A stretch of DNA of 64,000 bases from Bacteroidota bacterium. GTDB lineage: Bacteria > Bacteroidota > Bacteroidia > 2-12-FULL-35-15. Positions 8,201-16,416 of this stretch are shown piece by piece (within the stretch, counting starts at the first letter, position 1; each line of letters opens with the position of its first letter). The translations under genes and the position numbers were made by a program. Below the pieces are notes generated by a model, which made no database searches, was not told the DNA's origin, and was given only the letters and a program-made list of their open reading frames with translations. The stretch lies in assembly GCA_029237775.1 (NCBI GenBank), contig JAQZBR010000005.1, positions 124,001-188,000 on the forward strand. The letters are read 5' to 3'.

Positions 8201-10767
8201 TTAAACGTTGTAACAGGAGGCGCAGTAATTGTAATGTTCGCTGTTGCAGTAACCTGCGGGCATCCGCCTGATGCCGCGATGGTATTTGTAACAGTATATG
8301 TTCCGGCAGTACTTCCTGATAAGTTTACCAATCCTGTGGTTGAATTAACAGTTAAGCCCACAGTGGATGTAAATACCCCAGCACTTCCTCCACCACTAAA
8401 AGTTGGAGAAGGGTTAGATGCCGTCTGGCAATAAGGAGACGCGGTATAACTGAACGTTGCAACAGGCAACGGAGTTATGGTTATCGAGGAAGTCGCAGTA
8501 ACTTGCGGACAACCACCAGATGCGGCTATTGTGTTTGTTACTGTGTATGTCCCTGCTGTACTGGCTGCGAGATCAACCACACCTGTTCCTGAAGTAATGC
8601 TTAAACCTGCGGTTGAAGTAAACACCCCGGGTGTTCCTCCTCCGGAAAATGTTGGAGAAGGATTAGCCGCATTCTTACAATATGGGGTACCTGTATAACT
8701 GAAGGTTGCAACTGGTGCTGAACCAACAGTAACCGTTGAAACTGCCGTACCTGAGCAGGAACCTGTGGTACCTGTAACGGTAAATGTTGCAGTGCTTGCC
8801 GGACTAACCGTAGCCGTGTTCACTCCCGTAGAAGTCGCACCTGCTGACCATGTGTATGAAGTTGCACCGGTAGCAGTAAGTGTTGTTGTAGAACCTGCAC
8901 AGATGGTTGGTGAGTTTACTGAAAGCGTCAACCCCGGATTTACTGTTACAACCACAGGTATTCTGAAAGTTCCCGGACATGTACCAACATAATAAGTGGC
9001 TCCTGAAGTGAGTACAGGAGTTGTAAAGGATGTACCGCTGCCTATGGAAGTTCCGCCTGTTTGAGCACTATACCACATTAATGTTGTTCCTGCAGGAGAA
9101 GTCCCTGATATAGAAGCAGTCAGCGTTGCTGTATTACCTGAACATATGGTAACATTTGAGGCTGTAATAGTAAAATTCGTTATTGATTGGCCGGTCAAAC
9201 CTGCGCCTCCCATGGTAGCTCCATTCGGGGTAAACTCGGTAACATGAGGTGATTGTGAAATCCCGTTAATTCCTCCATTTGCAACTTGTACCGGAGTTCC
9301 GTTCGATATTGCAATGTAGCCACCCCCGCCTCCACCACCAGGGCCTTCGGCCTCGGTAAGCGGAAAGAACCCGCTTGTGTTCTGAAGCTGGTGTCCTCCG
9401 ACTCCGCCATTTGCTTTGACAGCAACTCCGGAAACGGTACCGCTTGCATTTAAAATAATAGTTCCTCCGCCACCGGCTCCACCACCGGCATCTTTACCCG
9501 AATTTGAACCTGAGATCAAAGTGCTCCCGCCATTGGCACCATCACTAAGAATTGAATCGTTGCCCGTACCCGTGATATTTCCGTAGCTCACAAAATAAAT
9601 TATACCTCCGCCTTTTCCACCGGCACCCGCTTGCCCGTTATCCTGTTCACCGGCTCCGCCTCCTCCACCAAGAAATATTCTTCCGGAAGAGTAATCAAGC
9701 GGACGGCCTCCAAGACCTCCCAGGTTATAACGGTAAGCTCCTCCCCAGGCATTAGTCGATCCAGGTGTACCGGGTCCAAGAGTTAATGCGTTTTGGTTGG
9801 AGCCTGAAAAAGAATATCCTCCGCGGCCGCCCCCTGATGATGTTGATGTTGCAAACCCTGCAGATTCTAAATTCCATGCGGTTGACCAGGCTGCAAGACT
9901 TGTATTAGGATTTCCCTGCCCGGTCCAGCTTCCTGTGTTTCCTGCATTTGCACCTCCACCTCCACCGCAATTCCATACGTTTCCACCACCTCCGGCATTA
10001 GCAGCCGCAGCCCTGCAAAACTTTCCTCCAAACGGAGTATAATCAGTATCATACCCGGCAATTCCTTCACCTTTATTGGTTCCTACATCTAAACTTACAC
10101 ATGAATAAATAGTTGTTGTTGTTCTTCCGCTCGTGGTAAATAGTGCACCGCCCCGAAACCCAGTCCCTGAAGCACTGATCTTAGAGCCTGCATTCATCGT
10201 TGTATTGCCGAGAACTTCAACGGCAAGCACTCCACCTGTGGTCCCGTTCCATGCCTGACAGGTAAGTACACCCGGGGCAGTAAGAGTAAGCGTATTGTAG
10301 CGCTGAACACGGATCACCTGCACTTTTCCCGCTGAAGTATAACTGTTGGTTAAACCGCAATCCACTGTGATGCTTGTCGCATTCGGAACTGAAGCAACCT
10401 GAGCGTATTCATATCTTCCGCAGTTATTGTAATTTGTAACGGAGCCCCAGGTAGGATCATTAGGATTGCTGATGGTTGGAACTCCGGCATCAGGCTGTCC
10501 CAGAATTGTAGCTCCCTGCATCTGAATGATCATGATCAGATCACCGGCAGCCAGTGATGATGTAAAACGGGCATTAGTATTTAAACCACTGGCGGCAACA
10601 CTGATCGTTGTTGCACCGGCTGCCGCATTCGCAGTCAGCGTGGTATATTCATTTACGATCTTATTTGCCGTATTAATTGTAATATTTCCATCTTTTCCAC
10701 GCTGAGCGTATGATATGGTGGCTAACATCCCGAAAGTAAAACTCAGGTATCTGCTGAATAATTTCAT
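5299..10767 (-). CDS. Giant T9SS-secreted repeat adhesin with type B (gliding-associated) C-terminal domain
   Basis: An 1822-residue secreted surface protein. It has a signal peptide (residues 1-21, ending SYAQ), an N-terminal domain with 'AGDLIMIIQMQGA', and a glycine-rich region (about 200-525). Two Ig-like modules follow (about 535-683), then eight 80-83-residue repeats (about 685-1342), each with a 'YCQ/YCK...GGCP' cysteine pair. Next come three shorter 'VCxGxxxFNxxA' repeats (about 1343-1563) and two PKD-like domains ('YDFGDGITG', 'WNFGDTASV'). The last ~90 residues, 'VPNIFTPNGDGHNDVF...DGVYFYIL', are the type B sorting signal that directs export through T9SS. A role in adhesion or gliding is inferred from family knowledge. 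The gene is monocistronic, ending at a shared terminator. Confidence 0.92.
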   Translation of the reverse strand: MKLFSRYLSFTFGMLATISYAQRGKDGNITINTANKIVNEYTTLTANAAAGATTISVAASGLNTNARFTSSLAAGDLIMIIQMQGATILGQPDAGVPTISNPNDPTWGSVTNYNNCGRYEYAQVASVPNATSITVDCGLTNSYTSAGKVQVIRVQRYNTLTLTAPGVLTCQAWNGTTGGVLAVEVLGNTTMNAGSKISASGTGFRGGALFTTSGRTTTTIYSCVSLDVGTNKGEGIAGYDTDYTPFGGKFCRAAAANAGGGGNVWNCGGGGGANAGNTGSWTGQGNPNTSLAAWSTAWNLESAGFATSTSSGGGRGGYSFSGSNQNALTLGPGTPGSTNAWGGAYRYNLGGLGGRPLDYSSGRIFLGGGGGAGEQDNGQAGAGGKGGGIIYFVSYGNITGTGNDSILSDGANGGSTLISGSNSGKDAGGGAGGGGTIILNASGTVSGVAVKANGGVGGHQLQNTSGFFPLTEAEGPGGGGGGGYIAISNGTPVQVANGGINGISQSPHVTEFTPNGATMGGAGLTGQSITNFTITASNVTICSGNTATLTASISGTSPAGTTLMWYSAQTGGTSIGSGTSFTTPVLTSGATYYVGTCPGTFRIPVVVTVNPGLTLSVNSPTICAGSTTTLTATGATSYTWSAGATSTGVNTATVSPASTATFTVTGTTGSCSGTAVSTVTVGSAPVATFSYTGTPYCKNAANPSPTFSGGGTPGVFTSTAGLSITSGTGVVDLAASTAGTYTVTNTIAASGGCPQVTATSSITITPLPVATFSYTASPYCQTASNPSPTFSGGGSAGVFTSTVGLTVNSTTGLVNLSGSTAGTYTVTNTIAASGGCPQVTATANITITAPPVTTFNYPGSPYCKNAANPSPAFTGGGTAGVFTSTAGLTINSATGVVDLAASTAGTYTVTNTIAASGGCPQSQSTTSITITPVPVATFSYTASPYCQTASDPSTTFSGGGTAGTFTSSAGLSINASNGTVDLSASLPGTYTVTNTIAASGGCPSASSTANITITAPQTADFNYSASPYCQDVADPSPVFTNGGLAGVFSSTAGLNIDPSTGIVDLSASVPGTYTVTNTIAASGGCPLVSATSALTINPVQSAAFSYSTSTFCQSGTNPTPVISGTTGGVFSSVPAGLTIDPATGVITLASSALNNYSVTYTTLGPCGDDSTISITVTTAPVATFGYASTAYCINATDPAPVFSGGGTSGVFSSTTGLSIASGTGLIDLSGSTPGTYTVTNSIASSGGCAAATATTTVTINAVPAAAFSYSVASYCQSAADPVPVLSSGSTAGTFSSTSGLAINSTTGVLDVSLSTAGTYTVYNSVGGACPSVDSTTVTITAPPDVTITQPASICVGAASFNLSAVTGGGTWSGTGITDAINGTFFPGSGVGSDTITYALSGACPASDTVVITVLSSLDATISAVSPVCVGSAPFNLSAATAGGTWNGTGITNTTNGTFNPSVAGTFTVTYTISGSCGNSDTEVITVNSPVIITLTPVSPVCAGSSTFNINATPGGGTWTGTGITDANSGTFDPAGSGTFTVTYTIAGACGNNASQNIVVNALPVPALTSDITSGCAPVCVNFTEQTSSACTGVTYDFGDGITGTSSNPNHCYSNSGSFPVSISCTDMNGCTGTTSSALVINVQAVPVAAINISPTGVLPTNTTVTFTDVSVSGGNQFWNFGDTASVNNTSFLSSDSHTYSSAGTYCITLVSTNNSGCIDSTSECIMVVDDAVVSVPNIFTPNGDGHNDVFRISSSGLKSLKCSIFDRWGLKVAELGSVNEGWDGRTTTGNPAPDGVYFYILNFTALNDKTTEKQGFIQLLSK
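6742..8715 (-). repeat. Eight tandem ~249-bp repeats inside the adhesin gene
   Basis: Each unit encodes about 83 residues of the form (P)VATFSYTxSPYCQ...TYTVTNTIAASGGCP. Units 1-5 are 83 residues long, units 6 and 8 are 80, and unit 7 is 83. Units 1-5 are the most alike, and later units diverge. Copy number is a likely site of variation by recombination. Confidence 0.85.
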
Positions 10768-10862
10768 TAATGACGAATGGTTTTCTGAAACAAATAAAAA
10801 ATTAGTTAGCCAATGTAGGAGTAATTATTGGCTTTTCCAATACACGGAATATCCCGTTTCTA

Positions 10863-12113
10863 TCAGATGTTGATTTCCTTAAAAGGGTTGCGTGGAACCC
10901 ATTCTGAAGGTTTAAGAAAATCAATGAATGGCTTAATGATACGGTTCGAAAGTGGATTTCTGTGGCGCACATAACAGGTGAGCTCATAAGCTTCCGCACC
11001 CACGGTACTCTTTATTTCAGAAGCAGTCCTTCCCAGAAAAAGTTTCTTTTTGTTTTCACTGATGCTTTCTTTTACATAGTCGTAAAGAATATTCTGATAC
11101 AGCTCAACATCTTTATTCAGACTATAATCGAGGCCAACAAAGTGTGCTTCAATGGAATCCTTTAAAATAAATGAAGACCTGAAACCAACAAATTCACCCT
11201 TGATATAATAAGCTGTGAAAACGAATTTATCTCCTAACACTTTTTTCAATTCCGCGAAATAGGCCGGACTGGCTGAAACCATCCGAAATCTGGCTTTCAG
11301 ATGAACATTATTGAAAAGAGTCTGGATCTGCTTTGCATTTTTTAGAATATCCTTTTCAGTAAACTCTATTCTTTCAAGATCAGAACCTTTTTTTATGATT
11401 GACTTCGCACGGTTCCTGTATTTTTTACTCATTGCGTTCAGGTAGGCCTCAAATGTATCCCACTGAACATCCAGGATCATGTTAGGTTCTACCAAAAAAT
11501 CATGATATTTAAATTCTTTCAACTCAGAAGTGTGGTCGACTGATGTGTTGTAAAAATCCTTAACAAGAATTGCAGCTATTTTCCCCCTCAGCTTTTCAGC
11601 TCTCCCAATTCTGTAGATCACATCAGCAAGGGCATCTATCATTTCGGCTTTATCAATTCCGTCTACGCAAGCAAAACCATGTTCACCGCTCACATAAGAA
11701 TTCCCGCATATAAGAAGGCGCATATTTATTTTATCCGCAGTCCGAAGGATATGATTTGTAATATGCTTTTTAAGATAATCGGTGACGATGCAGGACATTT
11801 CTTTATTCTCCGGCTCTATAAAGCTTCCCAAACTTTCTGTGGAAAAATCGATTACCTGAAAATATGCAACTGCTACCGGTTCCTTTTTATCATAGATAAT
11901 TGCATAGTGATACCTCATATTATCCGGTCCTGCATTTTCCAGAACGGTAAGAAAAGGGATTTCCAAAAACTCGCTTCCAAAACTGACAACGTGATTCCAA
12001 TGATCCTTATTGAGCATGGAAACCGAATCATATAGCGCAAATGCGAATCCGGAGGATTTCTTTCCAGCACCCGACTTCTTCTTATTGGAAACTTTATCAC
12101 ACGCGATAAGCAT
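10863..12113 (-). CDS. GNAT / FemAB-like acyltransferase-fold protein
   Basis: A 416-residue cytoplasmic protein resembling the 'BioF2-like/FemAB-like' GNAT group. The C-terminal half contains 'FVFTAYYIKGEFVGFRSSFI' and 'EAHFVGLDYSLNKDVELYQN', the usual beta-strand/acceptor region, and then 'LFLGRTASEIKSTVGAEA'. Similar proteins transfer acyl or aminoacyl groups to cell-envelope molecules, but no specific substrate can be read here. Its ATG is only 7 bp after the stop of the DUF885 gene, so the two are probably co-transcribed. There is no signal peptide. The fold is moderately sure; the activity is not known. Confidence 0.65.
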   Translation of the reverse strand: MLIACDKVSNKKKSGAGKKSSGFAFALYDSVSMLNKDHWNHVVSFGSEFLEIPFLTVLENAGPDNMRYHYAIIYDKKEPVAVAYFQVIDFSTESLGSFIEPENKEMSCIVTDYLKKHITNHILRTADKINMRLLICGNSYVSGEHGFACVDGIDKAEMIDALADVIYRIGRAEKLRGKIAAILVKDFYNTSVDHTSELKEFKYHDFLVEPNMILDVQWDTFEAYLNAMSKKYRNRAKSIIKKGSDLERIEFTEKDILKNAKQIQTLFNNVHLKARFRMVSASPAYFAELKKVLGDKFVFTAYYIKGEFVGFRSSFILKDSIEAHFVGLDYSLNKDVELYQNILYDYVKESISENKKKLFLGRTASEIKSTVGAEAYELTCYVRHRNPLSNRIIKPFIDFLKPSEWVPRNPFKEINI

Positions 12114-12120
12114 ATCTTAA

Positions 12121-13887
12121 CTATTTTGTACTGTTCATTTCAGCAAGCATCAATTCTCTGATGTATTTAACGGGAGCGCTTCCATAGCTCAGGAATTTTT
12201 CATGGAACTTTTTCAGGTTGAAATTATCTCCCATTTGCTTTTTCAATTCTTCCCTGAAATCATAGATTTCCGTATAGCCTGTATAATAACAACATAACTG
12301 CACCTGAGTAACAGAAACACGCCTCCATTTGTTTTCTGCTTCTGTTTTTTGCTGAAATGCTTCGTCCACAAGAAGATGCATCGCTTCCCCCTTTGTCATA
12401 TCTTTCGTATGAACACTATAATCCAGAATGGTATTGCAAGTGCTTCTCATATTCCATTTATAATACATCAACCACATCTCATCCTCGTTGTTTCCGTAAC
12501 CATTCTCCAGCATCATTCTTTCTGTATAAACGGCCCACCCCTCAATCATTGCATTATTTCCAAACAACGATTTGATTAAACTCGGAGACTGATTGCTGTA
12601 AACGAGCTGAGTATAATGCCCCGGTATCGCTTCATGGATATTGAGTATCTGAAGAATGTAATGATTGTATTCACGAAGATAGCTTTCTGCCTTTGCTTTA
12701 TCCCATCCCGAAAGACTGCCCACATTGTAATAGGTATTACCATTCTTGTCGTAAGGCCCCGGAGCGGAAATTGAAGCACCCGCAACCCCGGCCATATAAT
12801 CCGGCTCTTTTCTTACAACCAGCGGCTTCGAGGGATCAATATAAATAAGATCTTTTTGCTTGATAAACTCCACAAGCATAGGGATCTGTTTGCTTATAGC
12901 TGATTGAAACGAATCTGCTTCAACATGCTTTTCAGATATTTTATCAATCATTAAGCGGATCGCCTGAAGACTATCTTCAGGAATATGTGTGCCTGAAAGA
13001 TATTTGTGCCACAACTTTTCTGTCAAGCCGTACATTTTACGATGCAAGTACGCCTTATGCTTTAGAGCCTTCTGATAAATCTGCTCCGCAGTATAACCTG
13101 ATTGAATATCAATCTCGAATTTCTTCGCGTACAGATCCTTTCCTAATCTGAAACTACGCGGTGTTTTGTTATCAAGCTCTTTTAACCATTTCGCGAAATC
13201 TCTGATTGCATCTGCCGATGCTTTTGCAGTAGCCTCCATCGCCTGCTTCTCATGCTCTCCGAATCTGGTTTTGTTTAATACATCGTGAAAATCTTTTTCA
13301 AACACAGAAACACCCCCTAAATTTTGCTCCATGGCAAGTTGGGTGTGCTCAACAGTAGGATTTTTAATATTCTTTTTCGCTGCTTCATAATACGCAGGGA
13401 CATTCGCCATTTTCAGGTAAAAACTTCTGAGTCTTACATCGAGGGAGTCATAATTACCATTCAGCAGCTCCGCGAAAGCACCGGAAACATTATATTCGGA
13501 CGGGTTCCATTCAAACGAGCGCAGTTCATTAATGCTCCAGATGATGGAATTCAATTGATTTTCAATCATCCGATGATCAGTCTTATTGTTATCTGACAAT
13601 GAATTCAGGTCATATACTTTTAAAGAATCCAGGTTAGCTTTTGCAAAAGACAGTTCTTTTTGGCGGGAAGCTTCATCGGGAATCACCAGCACGCTATCAT
13701 ACTTATGATATCCCTGCGAACTTGCCCAACCCGGATATATCTTCCATAGCTCCTCAACGAAGTTTTCTTTATAACTTTCAAAACCCGAATCACGGTTAGT
13801 CCTTGTATTTTCGCTCACTGACGATGAATTGTCGGAACAGGAGCATATAACAATTAGAATAAAGAAATGTAAAAAAGAATTTTTCAT
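12121..13887 (-). CDS. DUF885-family lipoprotein, probable metallopeptidase
   Basis: 588 residues from ATG 13887. A longer frame to 13950 exists, but a TAccTTTG promoter element lies inside that extension, and the 13887 start gives a clean lipoprotein signal (MKNSFLHFFILIVICSC). The defining DUF885 motif 'HEAIPGHYTQLVY' near residue 417 resembles an HExxxGH zinc site, and 'NAMIEGWAVYTERMM' supplies a likely third metal-ligand region. Members are secreted or periplasmic and are considered peptidases, with substrates undefined. It is the first gene of a two-gene unit with the GNAT-like protein and is divergent from the 14-kb cassette. Confidence 0.82.
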   Translation of the reverse strand: MKNSFLHFFILIVICSCSDNSSSVSENTRTNRDSGFESYKENFVEELWKIYPGWASSQGYHKYDSVLVIPDEASRQKELSFAKANLDSLKVYDLNSLSDNNKTDHRMIENQLNSIIWSINELRSFEWNPSEYNVSGAFAELLNGNYDSLDVRLRSFYLKMANVPAYYEAAKKNIKNPTVEHTQLAMEQNLGGVSVFEKDFHDVLNKTRFGEHEKQAMEATAKASADAIRDFAKWLKELDNKTPRSFRLGKDLYAKKFEIDIQSGYTAEQIYQKALKHKAYLHRKMYGLTEKLWHKYLSGTHIPEDSLQAIRLMIDKISEKHVEADSFQSAISKQIPMLVEFIKQKDLIYIDPSKPLVVRKEPDYMAGVAGASISAPGPYDKNGNTYYNVGSLSGWDKAKAESYLREYNHYILQILNIHEAIPGHYTQLVYSNQSPSLIKSLFGNNAMIEGWAVYTERMMLENGYGNNEDEMWLMYYKWNMRSTCNTILDYSVHTKDMTKGEAMHLLVDEAFQQKTEAENKWRRVSVTQVQLCCYYTGYTEIYDFREELKKQMGDNFNLKKFHEKFLSYGSAPVKYIRELMLAEMNSTK

Positions 13888-13905
13888 ATACTGATTATAG
13901 GAGCG

Positions 13906-13913
13906 CAAAGGTA
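13906..13913 (-). promoter_or_regulatory. -7 element for the DUF885 gene
   Basis: Minus strand TAccTTTG ends 19 bp before ATG 13887 and so decides that start codon. Confidence 0.6.
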
Positions 13914-13983
13914 AAAAACAATGCGCTCCGTTGAATTCTTTTGATACCATTTATGTAATATTTAAGCTTTCCATTTATTATTT

Positions 13984-13991
13984 TACCTTTG
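13984..13991 (+). promoter_or_regulatory. -7 element for the duplicated cassette
   Basis: TAccTTTGc on the plus strand, 42 bp before ATG 14034. It is identical in its core to the divergent element at 13906, so the two promoters are back to back about 70 bp apart. Confidence 0.55.
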
Positions 13992-14033
13992 CGGCCGAAA
14001 ACACAGAACTCTATACACCTTATTAGATAATTG

Positions 14034-14753
14034 ATGCCTATTCGCCAACTCACCGTTGTATTATTTACCCTTGTTTTACACTTCCAGAATTACGCACAGG
14101 ATGCAGGCTATTTGCGCTTAAAGATCCATGGTGTCAGAAAGCCAAAATTTGAGATAGATAACATCAGATATACAGCATCGGATACTGTTTTAAATTATTC
14201 TTCAGGCAGCCATCACCTGCAAATTAAAGTTCCTACAACAATAGCCATAGATACGACCATCTTTATAAAAGCTAATGATACCAGTCGTTACACTTTCAAG
14301 CTGCAGCATTCACCGGAGTATTTAACATATCTCGCAAAGTATAGTGATTACCGCTCGACCAGGAACAGACGATATTTCGTTTCTCCTATCTGGATGGGAA
14401 TCACAATAGGAACCGGTGCCCTGATAGGCCGGTATTTAGGGAAAAAACAATATGATCTGGCCATAGATGCGCGGGAACAATACGGGAGATTAGGTAATCA
14501 ATCACGAATGAATGAGGAAAAGCAGAAGTTTCAACTTCACAAAAAAAAGTATGACAGGCTGAAAACTGCAGAGCGTGGATTTTATGCTTTTTCCGGATTG
14601 ATTTTCGCAAATTATGTGAGGATCCTTATCAAACAGTATAAAACGCCTATTCCACAGTATAGTGAGAGTGGCTTTTTTTCAAAAATGCAATTCGATGTTT
14701 ATCCATTGATAGTAGATAAAAAAGTACAATGCGGCTTATCAATCCAGTTTTAA
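14034..14753 (+). CDS. Unknown PEGA-like two-transmembrane protein, cassette copy 1
   Basis: 239 residues; I use ATG 14034 rather than the TTG at 14031. There is a signal peptide to about residue 23 (ending NYAQ). A beta-rich segment follows (about 24-100), with the rhythm of PEGA domains ('FEIDNIRYTASDTVLNYSSG'). A transmembrane stretch ('FVSPIWMGITIGTGALIG') comes next, then a charged helical stretch rich in Lys/Glu/Arg, a second hydrophobic stretch ('GFYAFSGLIFANYVRILI') and a tail ending in 'VQCGLSIQF'. It is paralogous to the gene at 15158: both have 'EYLTYL/EYAAYL...YFV' before the first membrane segment. Function unknown. It is separated by 1 bp from the lipoprotein gene that follows. 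Confidence 0.75.
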   Translation: MPIRQLTVVLFTLVLHFQNYAQDAGYLRLKIHGVRKPKFEIDNIRYTASDTVLNYSSGSHHLQIKVPTTIAIDTTIFIKANDTSRYTFKLQHSPEYLTYLAKYSDYRSTRNRRYFVSPIWMGITIGTGALIGRYLGKKQYDLAIDAREQYGRLGNQSRMNEEKQKFQLHKKKYDRLKTAERGFYAFSGLIFANYVRILIKQYKTPIPQYSESGFFSKMQFDVYPLIVDKKVQCGLSIQF

Positions 14754-14754
14754 G

Positions 14755-15153
14755 ATGAAGAAAATTTTATTTTTAATTATAGCAACCGTTTTAGTCTCCT
14801 GTAAAAGCAGGCTTGAAGATATTCACCTTGATACTAACCCTTATGATGAAGAGTATAAAGGTTATAACGTGGTGGATATGCAGGATGCAAAAACCATCCA
14901 TTTGTCTGTCACTTCACGTCCTACGCGCATAAGCCTACGGGTGTTAACGGAGCTATATCAATCTGTCACATTATACCGCGATAACGTGGCATTTACAACC
15001 ATTACCAGAACTGCACACGGCAGTGATGGATTATATGAATATTTCTATGACCATACGGCAACCGTTGGTTCAACGCATGTTTACTCAGCTGCACTGCATC
15101 TCGATGCCGGCACTACACAGAGATCTCTTCCATTAACCTTTACCAAGCCCTGA
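14755..15153 (+). CDS. Small lipoprotein, FN3-like, cassette copy 1
   Basis: 132 residues with a lipoprotein signal (MKKILFLIIATVLVSC). The mature part is acidic at first ('LDTNPYDEEYKGYNVVDM') and then looks like one fibronectin-III-type beta sandwich ('VTLYRDNVAFTTI', 'VYSAALHLDAGTTQ'), ending in 'LPLTFTKP'. The lipoprotein at 15910 has the same plan and ends 'LPLTVTVH'. It begins 1 bp after the preceding gene and ends 4 bp before the next, so translational coupling is likely. The FN3 assignment is inference from strand pattern. The role is probably to partner the adjacent membrane protein. Confidence 0.75.
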   Translation: MKKILFLIIATVLVSCKSRLEDIHLDTNPYDEEYKGYNVVDMQDAKTIHLSVTSRPTRISLRVLTELYQSVTLYRDNVAFTTITRTAHGSDGLYEYFYDHTATVGSTHVYSAALHLDAGTTQRSLPLTFTKP

Positions 15154-15157
15154 TTAA

Positions 15158-15913
15158 ATGAATTTTACAAAATTCAACTATTGTTTTCTTATTGCTGCCG
15201 TCTTTTTTATCAGCAGTTTAAAATCGCAGAATATCCAGGGAAAAGGAACCGCGGTTATTTTTTTCGAACCGGCAGCATCTGCAACAGTGATAGTTGATTC
15301 GGTAAAGATCAACCAATCGAGAAATCCAATTCAGATGACAGAAGGAAAACACTTTGTATCTGCTTCTGCACCGAATAAAAAGACATTTAGAGATACAATT
15401 AAGATCATTGAAGGTAAAACTTCGATCCTTGTCAAAAAGCTAGAATACACTAATGAATATGCTGCCTATTTAAAAAGCATGAACATGTACAGGCTGAAAA
15501 AAACCGGAGCTTACTTTGTAATCCTGCCTGCCACTGTTATTTATGGTTGGGTTGCTTATTCAAAGCATTCGCAGAATAAAAAAGAAATAGCAAAGTATTA
15601 TGATAAGGCCCTTGAATCGCAGGCAAAATTTGAAAACTCAGTTAGTACCGCCAATCTGAATTTTTACAAGTCAGAATATGAGCAGAACAAGGAAAAGTAT
15701 GAAACTTATCTTGCCACAAATAACCGGATCGCCAAATCTGCGAGAATTATTATCCCTGCCGGGATTGTTGCTTCAGCCGCATTGATCTGGTTAGGCACAA
15801 AGATCAAAAAGCCCGAATTAAGCAATCATCCTGTTAGCTTTAACAGCCTTTCTTTATCACGGGACGAATCGGTTTTATGTTTCAACTTATCTCTTAACAT
15901 TAATTGCAGATGA
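15158..15913 (+). CDS. Unknown PEGA-like two-transmembrane protein, cassette copy 2
   Basis: 251 residues, paralogous to the protein at 14034. It has a signal peptide (ending LKSQ) and a beta-rich PEGA-like segment ('ATVIVDSVKINQSRNPIQMT', 'EGKHFVSASAPNKKTFRD'). A conserved 'EYAAYLKSMNMYRLKK' leads into a transmembrane helix ('YFVILPATVIYGWVAY'). A long charged, probably coiled-coil loop with many Glu/Lys/Tyr follows, then a second helix ('IIIPAGIVASAALIWLG') and a short tail ending in 'CFNLSLNINCR'. Its stop overlaps the next start as ATGA. Function unknown. Confidence 0.75.
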   Translation: MNFTKFNYCFLIAAVFFISSLKSQNIQGKGTAVIFFEPAASATVIVDSVKINQSRNPIQMTEGKHFVSASAPNKKTFRDTIKIIEGKTSILVKKLEYTNEYAAYLKSMNMYRLKKTGAYFVILPATVIYGWVAYSKHSQNKKEIAKYYDKALESQAKFENSVSTANLNFYKSEYEQNKEKYETYLATNNRIAKSARIIIPAGIVASAALIWLGTKIKKPELSNHPVSFNSLSLSRDESVLCFNLSLNINCR

Positions 15914-16323
15914 AAACGACCTTAAGCACCAAACTGCTTTTATTTATATTGTTATTTATAATGACTTCATGTACAAAAAAAAGTGAACTGGAACCTCTTG
16001 ATGCTGAAAGCAATTTTTTTTACTCACCCGAAGAAACCTACAACAACTATTTCATTTTTGATTCAACTTACAGCAGCCAGTACCCTTACGTACAATTATA
16101 TTATCACCTGAACCCGGAAGTTCCTGTTGCGTCCATTTACAAGATCTATATTTATAGGGACGGAGAAATAAGATTCAAGCTTCTTCCTTCTCAGGTTAAT
16201 GCATTCAATCCCAGAGACCTTAATGTTTCTCGTTTTCACACTTATAACTACACGTTTGCCATTGCAGAAAGTGATGAAACAATAACTAAAGTAAGTCTTC
16301 CGCTTACCGTTACGGTACATTAA
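15910..16323 (+). CDS. Small lipoprotein, FN3-like, cassette copy 2
   Basis: 137 residues from ATG 15910, which overlaps the previous TGA by 4 bp; a TTG at 15904 is a less likely start. Lipoprotein signal 'LLLFILLFIMTSC'. The acidic N-terminal part 'SELEPLDAESNFFYSPEE' is followed by one FN3-like unit containing 'YKIYIYRDGEIRFKLL' and 'YNYTFAIAESDETITKV'. It has the same position and plan as the lipoprotein at 14755. It is the last gene of the four-gene unit, about 90 bp before the prolyl oligopeptidase gene. Function unknown. Confidence 0.72.
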   Translation: MKTTLSTKLLLFILLFIMTSCTKKSELEPLDAESNFFYSPEETYNNYFIFDSTYSSQYPYVQLYYHLNPEVPVASIYKIYIYRDGEIRFKLLPSQVNAFNPRDLNVSRFHTYNYTFAIAESDETITKVSLPLTVTVH

Positions 16324-16416
16324 TACGTTGCCATTCATCTCTTCAAACTGCCGTTAATCAAAATACTGATTCTCATCCCTTTATTTTCATACTTTTGGTT
16401 ATCCAAATCAAAAACC

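Noticed and set aside
8234-8698. Val/Pro-rich plus-strand frames with repeated sequence
   Set aside because: Complement of the adhesin repeats; repeated because the sense repeats are.
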